A DNA stretch of 15,442 bases. Origin: Betaproteobacteria bacterium. GTDB lineage: Bacteria > Pseudomonadota > Gammaproteobacteria > Burkholderiales > SG8-41. Made by a program: the position numbers and the translations under genes. The notes under the pieces are model-generated. The model ran no database searches, was not told where the DNA came from, and was given only the letters and a program-made list of their open reading frames with translations. The stretch covers positions 1 through 15,442 of the forward strand of contig JAKFUJ010000112.1 of the NCBI GenBank assembly GCA_021732805.1. The letters run 5' to 3'. This document shows positions 6,928-14,104 of this stretch, piece by piece (within the stretch, counting starts at the first letter, position 1; the number at the start of each line of letters is the position of its first letter).

Positions 6928-7953
6928 TCAATTCCCGGTCTTGAGTTTTGCCGGCAACACAACACCGTTCTCCGCATAAAAGCGTGCGGCTCCGGGATGC
7001 ACCGGAATAGTCGATTGCATGATGTCTTTGGGCGCAATCTGCCCATAAGACTTGTGTGCCCCCGCAAGCGCCGCCTGCCTGTCAAATGTTGCCTTCACCA
7101 TCGCATAAGCAAGGCTGTCGGGCAAATCTGCGCGTGCGATGATCACCACGAAACTCGCGACGGTTTTTACCGGGGCCGTCACGCTCTTGTAGGTGCCGGC
7201 GGGAACATCGTAAGCCGCCAGAAAAGGGTACTTTTGCAGAAATTTCTGCCGCTCCGCGTCGGTCATTCCGATCAATACTGTTTCATTGTTGGCATCAAAC
7301 TCGGACACCGCCGGGTGCGGCGGACTGCCGCTGACCACCGCGACATCCAGCCGCCCGTCGCCAAGCAAGCCATTGGCATCGCCGGGGCTGATATTGGTAA
7401 TCCGGGAAGGTTTGATGCCCAGCGCTTCCAATACGTCCCGGAACAACAGATCGGATCCCGAACGGCGGCGGCTCGGATTGGCGCTGTGCCCGTTAATGTC
7501 GCTCAATGTCTTGATGCCGGTTTTTCGCGGGGTATAAATCTGCAACGCATTTGCACCAAGCACCATCAACGCACGCTGGGATTGCAATTTCTTGTCTTTG
7601 GACCAATCCGCACCCTGCCAGCCGGCGTAAGTGACGTCACTGGTGGATATCCCGACATCCGCTTTGCGATCTTCAACCATCAGCACGTTGATCGGAAAAC
7701 CGGCCGTGGATTCCACCGACAGCGGCACCCCGACCTCGGTGCCCACGATGGAAGCCCATGGACTGCCGGTGGTATGTCCAAATCCGCCGACGGGCCCTGT
7801 TGCGAACGTGAGTCTTGACGGCCATTTGCTTTTGTCGACCCCGGCGGGTTGCGCATAAGCGCTATTACCGTTGGTTGTCATCGTCACCGCCAGAAGCAGC
7901 AACAAAATCACTCCATACCCGGAAAAACTTTTTTGATTCAGAAAACTCTTCAT
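6928..7953 (-). CDS. TRAP transporter solute-binding protein, TAXI family
   Basis: A 341-residue periplasmic receptor of the TAXI branch of TRAP transporters. It has a signal peptide (GYGVILLLLLAVTMTTNGNSAYA, about 12-34), the family start RLTFATGPVGGFGHTTGS (47-64), ADVGISTSDVTYAGW (98-112), LMVLGANALQIYT (129-141), an SGSD loop (165-168), RITNISPGDANG (184-195) and GRLDVAVVSGSPPHPAV (200-216). In the loop where many relatives carry a glycine-rich GAPGSGT-like stretch, this one reads SANPSRRRSGSD, adding three arginines. The ATG at 7953 has a GAGGAG site nine bases upstream. It follows the fused permease by 49 bases, so the two form one uptake system for an unknown, probably anionic, substrate, driven by a sodium or proton gradient. 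Confidence 0.9.
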   Translation of the reverse strand: MKSFLNQKSFSGYGVILLLLLAVTMTTNGNSAYAQPAGVDKSKWPSRLTFATGPVGGFGHTTGSPWASIVGTEVGVPLSVESTAGFPINVLMVEDRKADVGISTSDVTYAGWQGADWSKDKKLQSQRALMVLGANALQIYTPRKTGIKTLSDINGHSANPSRRRSGSDLLFRDVLEALGIKPSRITNISPGDANGLLGDGRLDVAVVSGSPPHPAVSEFDANNETVLIGMTDAERQKFLQKYPFLAAYDVPAGTYKSVTAPVKTVASFVVIIARADLPDSLAYAMVKATFDRQAALAGAHKSYGQIAPKDIMQSTIPVHPGAARFYAENGVVLPAKLKTGN

Positions 7954-8002
7954 GTTGTTCTCCTCAGTTGACCTGCAAATCTGTTCTTGTCTGTTCGCCG
8001 CA

Positions 8003-9949
8003 TTATCCGACCGCTGCCAGTCTCCTGCGCGTGACCAGCATGACAACCAGCAACAGCGCAAGCCCTGAAAAATTAATCACCGCCATTGGTGCGAGCATGC
8101 AGATTGCGGCAACAAACATCATCAATCGCATCGGTGCTCCCTGATTGCCATTCGTCGCGCCGGCAAAGGCGTAGCCCGCCAGCAGACACAACACCAGCGC
8201 CCGCACAATGTCATGCCAGGGACCCACCCAGAGTATCGCCGGATTGTAGATAAATACGAATGGAACGATATAGGCGGCGACGCTCAGGCGCGTGGCAATC
8301 CAGCTGGTTTTGTTGGGATCAGCGCCTGCAATACTGGCCGCTGTGAATGCCGCCAGGGCGACCGGCGGCGTCAGCGTGGACACGCAGGCGTAATACATGA
8401 TGAATAAATGGGCGGCGAGCTGTGGCACGCCCAGTTGCACCAAAACCGGCGCGCCGATGGCGGCAGTAATGATGTATGCGGCAACCGTAGGCAACGGAAA
8501 CCCCAGCAGTATGGTGACGAGCATCGTCAGCACAAGTGCCACTTCAAGTTGATTGCGGCCATAAGCCAGAACCAGATCCACAAAACGGTTGCCGACGCCG
8601 GTCAGACTGAACACGCCGACCAGTATTCCGGCACAGGCGCACGCTGCCACTGCTTCGAGAGAACTCACAGCGCCCTCCCGAAAGGCTTTCAGAGCATCCG
8701 CAAGGCGCATCAGCCGTCGTTGCTTGATCCAATCAACAATCACGGCAACGGCAATACTGACCAGCGCGCTCTGCATGACGCTTCGTTGCACGACGACTAT
8801 CATCACCACCAGCACGACAATCGGCACAAGCAACAGCCAGCCGTCACGCAAAACTGCCCGTGTTTTTGGGGTTTCTTCAGGCGAGGTTCCGCGTAACCCG
8901 AGTTTTACCGCTTCAAAATCGATCACGAAATAGACGGTCGCGAAATAGCAGATCGCCGGAATCAGTGCGGCCAGCATCACATCGCGGTACGGCGTCATCG
9001 TCGCCTCGGCCAGCACAAATGCGACTGACCCCATGATCGGCGGCATTAACTGCCCGCCCGTCGATGCTGCGGCTTCCACCGCACCGGCGAACGCCGGTTT
9101 GTAACCGATGCGCTTCATCAGCGGTATGGTCAGCGTGCCGACCGTGGCTACATTGCCCATGGAACTGCCGGAGATCGTTCCAAACAACGCACTCGAAATG
9201 ACGGCTACTTTTGCGGGACCACCACGAGCACGTCCGGCAATCGCGGTCGCCAGATCAATGAATACGGCGCCGACTCCGGTCGCTCTGAGGAAAGCGCCGA
9301 ACGTCACGAACAGCACGATATAGGTCGCGGCAGCCGACATTGCGAATCCAAATAACCCTTCGGTACTGAACAGCGTACTCATCAGACGGTCGTACTCGTA
9401 ACCGCGATGACCCCAGATACCCGGTAATCCGGCGCCAAACAGGGCATAGGCGATACACAGAGCGCCGAGTATCGGAAAAAACCACCCGAGCACCCGTCGC
9501 GCAAGCTCCAGCGACAGCAGAACCGCAACCGTTCCCCAAACCACGTCCCACTTCGTGGGCTCGAATCCGACGCGGTCATACATCTGGTCGAAGTTCACGC
9601 CGAGATAAACCATGAAACCGATGCTTGCGAAACACAGCACAACATCGACGTAACGAACGGCGTGCCGGCCGGACCTGGAGCCCGGGAACAGAAGAAATCC
9701 GAGGATGCAAAACAGGCCAACACTGAAACCGAGGAACAGCCACGGATCAATCGACACCACGGTCAAGGCGAGTATGTGATATGCGGTCGTGCAGATTGCC
9801 AATACCGACACGATCCTGGCCCAGGGCCCGGAGAGCATCCGCATCGTGCTGACGCTTTCTTCCAGCGGCGGCTCTGCGGAAGCCGGGTGCGCCTCGATTG
9901 GATTAACGGCCATGGACTTGCGCACCCACGCCGACAACCCGCAGGCCAT
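8003..9949 (-). CDS. TRAP transporter fused permease (DctQ-DctM fusion, TAXI type)
   Basis: A 648-residue inner-membrane protein in which the small (about 4 helix) and large (about 12 helix) TRAP membrane subunits are fused, the form that pairs with TAXI receptors. Hydrophobic helices fill most of residues 45-640. The DctM hallmark runs from about 256 to 314 and includes GTISGSSMGNVATVGTLTIP, VEAAASTGGQLMPPIMG and a second repeat-like segment, GFPLPTVAAYIITAAIGAPV followed by STLTPPVALAAF. It imports substrate delivered by the TAXI protein using an ion gradient. The start is uncertain: ATG 9949 touches an AAGG with no spacing, ATG 9913 (MAVNPIEAH) has no clear site, and the best Shine-Dalgarno (AGGAGGAG, 9975-9982) serves neither. 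It is the first gene of the operon, divergent from the LysR regulator. Confidence 0.93.
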   Translation of the reverse strand: MACGLSAWVRKSMAVNPIEAHPASAEPPLEESVSTMRMLSGPWARIVSVLAICTTAYHILALTVVSIDPWLFLGFSVGLFCILGFLLFPGSRSGRHAVRYVDVVLCFASIGFMVYLGVNFDQMYDRVGFEPTKWDVVWGTVAVLLSLELARRVLGWFFPILGALCIAYALFGAGLPGIWGHRGYEYDRLMSTLFSTEGLFGFAMSAAATYIVLFVTFGAFLRATGVGAVFIDLATAIAGRARGGPAKVAVISSALFGTISGSSMGNVATVGTLTIPLMKRIGYKPAFAGAVEAAASTGGQLMPPIMGSVAFVLAEATMTPYRDVMLAALIPAICYFATVYFVIDFEAVKLGLRGTSPEETPKTRAVLRDGWLLLVPIVVLVVMIVVVQRSVMQSALVSIAVAVIVDWIKQRRLMRLADALKAFREGAVSSLEAVAACACAGILVGVFSLTGVGNRFVDLVLAYGRNQLEVALVLTMLVTILLGFPLPTVAAYIITAAIGAPVLVQLGVPQLAAHLFIMYYACVSTLTPPVALAAFTAASIAGADPNKTSWIATRLSVAAYIVPFVFIYNPAILWVGPWHDIVRALVLCLLAGYAFAGATNGNQGAPMRLMMFVAAICMLAPMAVINFSGLALLLVVMLVTRRRLAAVG

Positions 9950-9971
9950 CCTTTTCAGATCTGCAAGTCAA
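9903..9971 (-). other. Possible 22-codon leader ORF before the TRAP permease
   Basis: A TTG at 9971 lies three bases after AGGAGGAG (9975-9982), the strongest ribosome-binding site in the leader. It opens a 22-residue reading frame (starting MTCRSEKDGLRVVG) in a different frame from the permease, ending at TAA 9903-9905, a few bases past the alternative permease start ATG 9913. That layout would allow translational coupling. No homologue can be claimed; the site may simply be chance. Confidence 0.22.
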
Positions 9972-10113
9972 AAACTCCTCCTGCTGGCTGTCACACCTGC
10001 ATCCGGCTGTGTGTTCACAGTCTCGACAAATCCGCGGCGGATCAAGCTCCCAGGCGCAAAAGAATTTGCTCAGGCAACTATGATTTTTATCAAGCCCCGG
10101 TCGCTGTGAACTC

Positions 10114-10142
10114 CTTATAACCTTGCATTAACCATAGAGCAA
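10114..10142 (-). promoter_or_regulatory. Predicted promoter of the TRAP/GST/Bug operon
   Basis: On the minus strand TTGCTC (10137-10142) and TATAAG (10114-10119) are separated by exactly 17 bases, placing a start near 10107 and leaving a leader of roughly 150 bases before the permease. The imperfect -35 fits a promoter needing an activator. Motif prediction only. Confidence 0.35.
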
Positions 10143-10153
10143 TTGCTTTATTT

Positions 10154-10168
10154 CTATTAATATCATAG
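10154..10168. promoter_or_regulatory. Candidate LysR-type operator (T-N11-A palindrome)
   Basis: CTAT, seven bases, ATAG (10154-10168) is an interrupted dyad containing the T-N11-A pattern (T10155, A10167) typical of LysR-type regulators. It lies 24 bases upstream of the regulator's ATG and about 54 bases upstream of the predicted start of the divergent operon, a suitable place for autorepression and activation. The region is AT-rich, so chance matches are possible. Confidence 0.4.
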
Positions 10169-10191
10169 ACACTGCCTATAAAGGAATTTCG

Positions 10192-11079
10192 ATGGAATTG
10201 CGTCATTTACGCTATTTTCTTGCGGTCGCCGAAAGCCTGAGTTATACCCGTGCCGCGGACACACTGCATCTGACCCAGCCGACGCTTTCCCAGCAAATCA
10301 AGCAGCTCGAGCAGGATCTCGACACCGTCCTTTTTGACCGTGTCGGCAGAACGATAAGACTGACCGCCGCCGGCGAAGTCTTCCGGCAGCACGCCGAACG
10401 CGCATTAAAGGAAATAACTACCGCACGATCAGCTCTTGATGAACTCGAGGGTCTTGCCCATGGATCATTGACGATCGGGGTCTTCCAGTCGTTCAACAGT
10501 TCGCTGTTGCCGCCGATACTGGCGGAGTTCTCGGCATCTCACCCCGGCATACGCGTGAGCGTTCGCCAACTCCCCGCCCGTGACATGGAAGACCTGCTGA
10601 CAAAAGGAAAACTGGATATCGGAATCGCCTACTCGCCGACCGTTTCCGACAGGATGGAAATAGAAGAGCTGTTCGACGAACCCATGATGCTGGTCGTCGG
10701 CAAGAAACATCCTTACTCCCGCCGTCCGGAAATCCATGTCGATCAATTGCGTGATCAACCGCTCATTCTGCTCACGCCTGAATTTCCGTCCCGCCAACTG
10801 CTGTCGCAGTGGTTTGACGCCGCCGGTTTTCAGCCGCGCATAACCATCGAAATCAACTCGACCGACGCAATACTCGCAACGGTAAAATGCAGCAGGCTGG
10901 CTACGATACAGACGGAACGGATGGCGAAAGTGGTGCCGGGGCTGAGCTGCATCAGACTCAAACCGCGGCTGACGCGTACTGTGGCCATACTATGGCATCG
11001 TGACAGCTACCGGTCGGCGGCAGCGCGCGCTTTTGCTGCAATGATAAAAAATACCTACAGCAGCGCCCGGCCTGCCTAG
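10192..11079 (+). CDS. LysR-type transcriptional regulator, CynR-like
   Basis: A 295-residue regulator with an N-terminal winged helix-turn-helix (YTRAADTLHLTQPTLSQQIKQLE, 18-40), the linker helix that follows, and a C-terminal periplasmic-binding-protein-like effector domain starting at GSLTIGVFQSF (91-101). The sequence closely follows E. coli CynR from ELRHLRYFLAVAE through LFDRVGRTIRLTAAGEV, but CynR-like proteins serve many pathways and cyanase genes are absent, so the effector need not be cyanate. AAAGGA lies six bases before the ATG. The gene is divergent from the TRAP operon and convergent with the catabolic operon (8 bases between stops), so it most likely controls the transport operon and perhaps both. 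Confidence 0.95.
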   Translation: MELRHLRYFLAVAESLSYTRAADTLHLTQPTLSQQIKQLEQDLDTVLFDRVGRTIRLTAAGEVFRQHAERALKEITTARSALDELEGLAHGSLTIGVFQSFNSSLLPPILAEFSASHPGIRVSVRQLPARDMEDLLTKGKLDIGIAYSPTVSDRMEIEELFDEPMMLVVGKKHPYSRRPEIHVDQLRDQPLILLTPEFPSRQLLSQWFDAAGFQPRITIEINSTDAILATVKCSRLATIQTERMAKVVPGLSCIRLKPRLTRTVAILWHRDSYRSAAARAFAAMIKNTYSSARPA

Positions 11080-11087
11080 AGCCGCCT

Positions 11088-12079
11088 TTATGCGATTCCT
11101 GACCGCGCCTCGTCAGTCCTTCCGCGCCCGATATATGCTCGCGCGTGCCTCTGGCGCTTAACCGCGTCCGGGGCTTCATAGGGCTTGTGCCCCCTGACCT
11201 GCGTGGCATGAAGTTCGCGCCGGGCATTGGCATCAAACGGGCCGCGCTGATGCAGGCTGCAACGATTATCCCAGAGCACGACATCGCCGGACCGCCACTG
11301 ATGCTCGATGATATGGTCCTCCTTGAGCATGTATGTCCAGAGTTCGTCGAGCAGCGCCTCCGAGTCTTCAACTGAAAGCCCGTTGGCGTAATGCTTGAGC
11401 CGCGCCCGAGAAACAGGCTGTTGCAGCCGGTATCCGGATGAGTGCTGACTATGGGATGGCTGGGGCCGGTGGAGCGCCGCACATCCGTGACCTCCTGCGC
11501 ACCCCGGCGCAGATTCCTGTTGGTGTCATATGACGTATCGTGTTTGATGGTGCGGCCGTGGACGATATTTTTCAACCGCGGCGGCAAAGCATCATAGCCG
11601 GCGTAACAGTTGCAGAACCGGGTATTGCCTCCCGCGCTTGATGGCGGAAGTTCCACTGCCCGCAGCATGCGCATGCCGGCGATGACCTCGCGAAACGAAA
11701 AATCACTGTGCCAGATCACTTCGCCGTCACCCAGCTCCCCGATGGCGACGCCGTCAACCTTGATATTCGACACGACGGTCACTTCCGGAGGACCGTCATG
11801 TCGTTGATGTGATGACCGCTCTTTTGCCGTCGGCGGCATTTCAAGCGGTCCGAATCTTCGTGAGACGGCGACCTGCGCTTCATCGGTCAGATCCTGATCG
11901 CGTATCAGCACCAGCAGATGATCAAGATACGCCTGATGCAGAACCTTGAATCCCTGATCATCCAGCTTGCGCAGATCGAGCCCCCTGATTTCCGCGCCCA
12001 TGGCTCCCTGAAAAGGCACCACCGTCAACGCGCCGATCCTGCCTTCAACAACAGCGCTGGTTTTGTTTGGGGTTGGCAT
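11088..12079 (-). pseudogene. TauD/TfdA-family Fe(II)/2-oxoglutarate dioxygenase, interrupted by a one-base frameshift
   Basis: Read in two frames the gene encodes a complete dioxygenase of about 330 residues. The first frame covers residues 1-226: GAEIRGLDLRKLD near 28-40, the iron-binding HxD in WHSDFSFRE (H124, D126), and NTRFCNCYAGYDALPP. It continues to CNSLFLGR and then loses family likeness. One base lost at about 11400-11408 (GGGCGCGGCTC on the minus strand, where an extra C or G would restore LGR-R-L) moves the rest into the next frame: HYANGLSVEDSE, then WRSGDVVLWDNRCSLHQRGPFD with the distal iron ligand (about H277) and the 2-oxoglutarate-binding arginine region RRELHATQVRG. Without repair the protein lacks the third iron ligand and should be inactive. 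AGGGAG lies six bases before the ATG. It is the last gene of its operon, 26 bases after the enolase gene. A sequencing error is a real alternative. Confidence 0.9.
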
Positions 12080-12105
12080 TTACGTCTCCCTGGGTGGACT
12101 GAACG

Positions 12106-13272
12106 CTACTTGATGCGAAACCGGTTGACTCTTGCCTCGCTGACAACCACACCGAGACCGGGGCCGCGCGGTCGATGCAAGCTGCCATGCTCCACCGGCA
12201 GCGGTGAATCCGAGACATCTTCGGCGAGATAATGATTGGTCACGTTGAGCCCCCAATCCAGATTGGGGGCGATGCATCCCAGTTGGGTCACCGCGGCTGC
12301 AGCAATGCTCGATTCGGCGACCTTGCAAGCGAGGTTGATGCTCAGGCCCAGCGCCGCGCACACGGTCATGGCTTGCGCTGCCGGCCCCATCCCGCCCATT
12401 TTGATGGTCTTGATATTCGCCCCCCGGATCGCCCCCATGCGATTCAGCATCACGATATCCGCAATGCTGCCGATCGATTCGTCGCCGTTCAACGGAATCG
12501 GACAGGCGCGCGCCAGCGCCGCCATGCCGTCAAAATCGTCAGCCAGCAAAGGCTGTTCGATAAACAGCAGATTGGCCTCGCGCGCGCGCGCGGCAAATGT
12601 CAGCACGTCCATGAACTTCATGCCGGTGTTGGCGTCAGCGCACAGGGCAATGTCATCACCGAGGCAGCGACGAACTTCAATTGCAGCCATGGCTTCTTCA
12701 AGCGGGGGCTTGATCCCGATTTTCAGCTTGAAAAACCGCCAGCCCAGCGCGAGTTGATGTTCAGCTTCTTCGATATCATCTTCGATCCGGGGATTACCCA
12801 GCAGGTACATCGGCACCAATGTTTCCCTGACCGCACCGCCGAGCAGGTCTGCTGCCGAAATACCCAGAGCGCGGGCAACAACATCGACCAGCGCCATATC
12901 CACGGCGCACTTTGCTCCGGTGTTGCCTACAATCAACTTCGCGCAGCGTTGGCTCAATTCAGCCCGGCGCATCGCATTCTGACCCAGCAGCAGCGGCGCG
13001 AGATAGCTGTTCACTGCGGCGACCATGCCGGGCAGGATATCTCCCGTCATGTAGGGTGCCGATGACGCCTCGCCCCATCCCGCAAGACCGTTCGCGGTTT
13101 CAATGCGTACCAGCAGATTGTAGGACTGCTCGATCCGCTCTCCGGCCATGACAACCGCTTTTTTCAGAGGCAACGCAACAGGTATGGCTTCGACACGTAC
13201 GATCCTGAGCCCCGCGGAATTCGCATCGTCCTGCGAGGCAGTAGCATCCATTTCATGCGCCTTGTTCATCAT
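12106..13272 (-). CDS. Mandelate racemase/muconate lactonising enzyme family protein (MLE subgroup of enolase superfamily)
   Basis: A 388-residue enzyme with an alpha+beta capping domain (about 22-145) and a TIM-barrel. All expected catalytic residues of the MLE subgroup are visible: KLK (K182, K184) at the end of the second strand, metal ligands D213 (ADAN), E239 (IEQPL) and D264 (GDES), and K288 on the opposite face in NIKTIKMGGM, a pattern like that of dipeptide epimerases. The family abstracts a proton alpha to a carboxylate and then racemises, cycloisomerises or eliminates; specificity cannot be read from sequence. The first 20 residues (HEMDATASQDDANSA) form a polar extension. ATG 13272 has AAAGG six bases upstream; a second ATG follows at 13269. 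The gene lies 23 bases after the short-chain dehydrogenase gene. Confidence 0.93.
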   Translation of the reverse strand: MMNKAHEMDATASQDDANSAGLRIVRVEAIPVALPLKKAVVMAGERIEQSYNLLVRIETANGLAGWGEASSAPYMTGDILPGMVAAVNSYLAPLLLGQNAMRRAELSQRCAKLIVGNTGAKCAVDMALVDVVARALGISAADLLGGAVRETLVPMYLLGNPRIEDDIEEAEHQLALGWRFFKLKIGIKPPLEEAMAAIEVRRCLGDDIALCADANTGMKFMDVLTFAARAREANLLFIEQPLLADDFDGMAALARACPIPLNGDESIGSIADIVMLNRMGAIRGANIKTIKMGGMGPAAQAMTVCAALGLSINLACKVAESSIAAAAVTQLGCIAPNLDWGLNVTNHYLAEDVSDSPLPVEHGSLHRPRGPGLGVVVSEARVNRFRIK

Positions 13273-13295
13273 GCGTTACCTTTCGCGACGCTGCC

Positions 13296-14054
13296 TCAGA
13301 TCATGGTTGCGCCGCCATTGACGTCCATGGTCACACCCGTGACATAGCTCGCCTCCGGACTGCACAGAAATACTACTGCGGCAGCAATCTCATCCGGCGT
13401 GGAAAGCCGGCCCACCGGAGTTGTCTTTTCGATGTGCGCGATCCGTTCGGGACTGCGCATGCCCAGCGTGCGCGGCGTCAGCACATTGGCCGGGGCGACC
13501 GCGTTCACCGTGATTCCGTGCTTGCCCAGGTCCAGCGCCGCCTGGCGCGTCAGCGCAAGCATGCCGCCTTTGGCCGCCGTGTAATGCGGCGGATTGGGAT
13601 TGACGCCGCTGCGCGCCGCCATGCTCGACAGCGCGACAAACCGGCCATATTTTGCTGCAATCATCAGCGGCGCGGCCGCCTTGAGCAAATAAAACATCGA
13701 GCGCAGATTGGAGTCGATCACGCCATCCCATGCATCGATCGGGCAGTCGATCAGATTGACGTACTTCGGAAAACCGCCGGCGCTGTGTACCACGATGTCG
13801 AGTCGCCCATTGCTGCGATGCGCATCACTGATTACCTTGTTTGTAGAATCCCAACTCAGAAGATCGGCGACACAGGTGAATGCGTTGCCGCCGTCCTTGC
13901 GAATCGCGTCTGTGACCCGCGCAACACCGTCGGCATTGATATCCATCACTCCGACCATTGCACCACGTCGCGCCAGTTCCCGGGCAGTTGCCTCGCCGAT
14001 CCCCGTTGCCGCCCCGGTCACTACCGCACATTGTCCTTTGAATCCGTCCGCCAT
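13296..14054 (-). CDS. Short-chain dehydrogenase/reductase (classical SDR)
   Basis: A 252-residue NAD(P)-dependent oxidoreductase of classical SDR length. It shows the nucleotide-binding TGAATGIG (13-20), D38 at the end of the second strand (VMDIN), which favours NAD(H), HSAGG (90-94) for the NNAG motif, N116, S144 and the YTAAK active-site pair (Y158, K162), followed by NAVAPANVLTPRT (184-196). The C-terminus GVTMDVNGGATMI is typical of the FabG-like group. It probably oxidises a secondary alcohol of a pathway intermediate. ATG 14054 is chosen because GGAG lies seven bases upstream and MADGFKGQCAVVTGA begins the fold; upstream extension gives an atypical leader. Gap to the Gfo/Idh/MocA gene is 50 bases. 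Confidence 0.95.
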   Translation of the reverse strand: MADGFKGQCAVVTGAATGIGEATARELARRGAMVGVMDINADGVARVTDAIRKDGGNAFTCVADLLSWDSTNKVISDAHRSNGRLDIVVHSAGGFPKYVNLIDCPIDAWDGVIDSNLRSMFYLLKAAAPLMIAAKYGRFVALSSMAARSGVNPNPPHYTAAKGGMLALTRQAALDLGKHGITVNAVAPANVLTPRTLGMRSPERIAHIEKTTPVGRLSTPDEIAAAVVFLCSPEASYVTGVTMDVNGGATMI

Positions 14055-14104
14055 CGCTTTGCTCCAGTTATTGTTGCTTCGGAATGGCTTGCACCGAAGT
14101 GTTG

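Noticed and set aside
6892..7818. Long plus-strand open frame opposite the TAXI gene (and similar long frames opposite the permease and enolase genes)
   Set aside because: Shadows of well-supported minus-strand genes; no recognisable domains or ribosome-binding sites.
10958..11087. Extension of the first TauD reading frame past 11088 into the end of the LysR gene
   Set aside because: Residues after the frameshift lose all family likeness and the true second-frame stop is at 11088; the overlap is an artefact of the shift.
12579..12592. Alternating CG run
   Set aside because: It encodes AARARE inside the enolase-family gene and follows from codon choice; no sign of a separate function.
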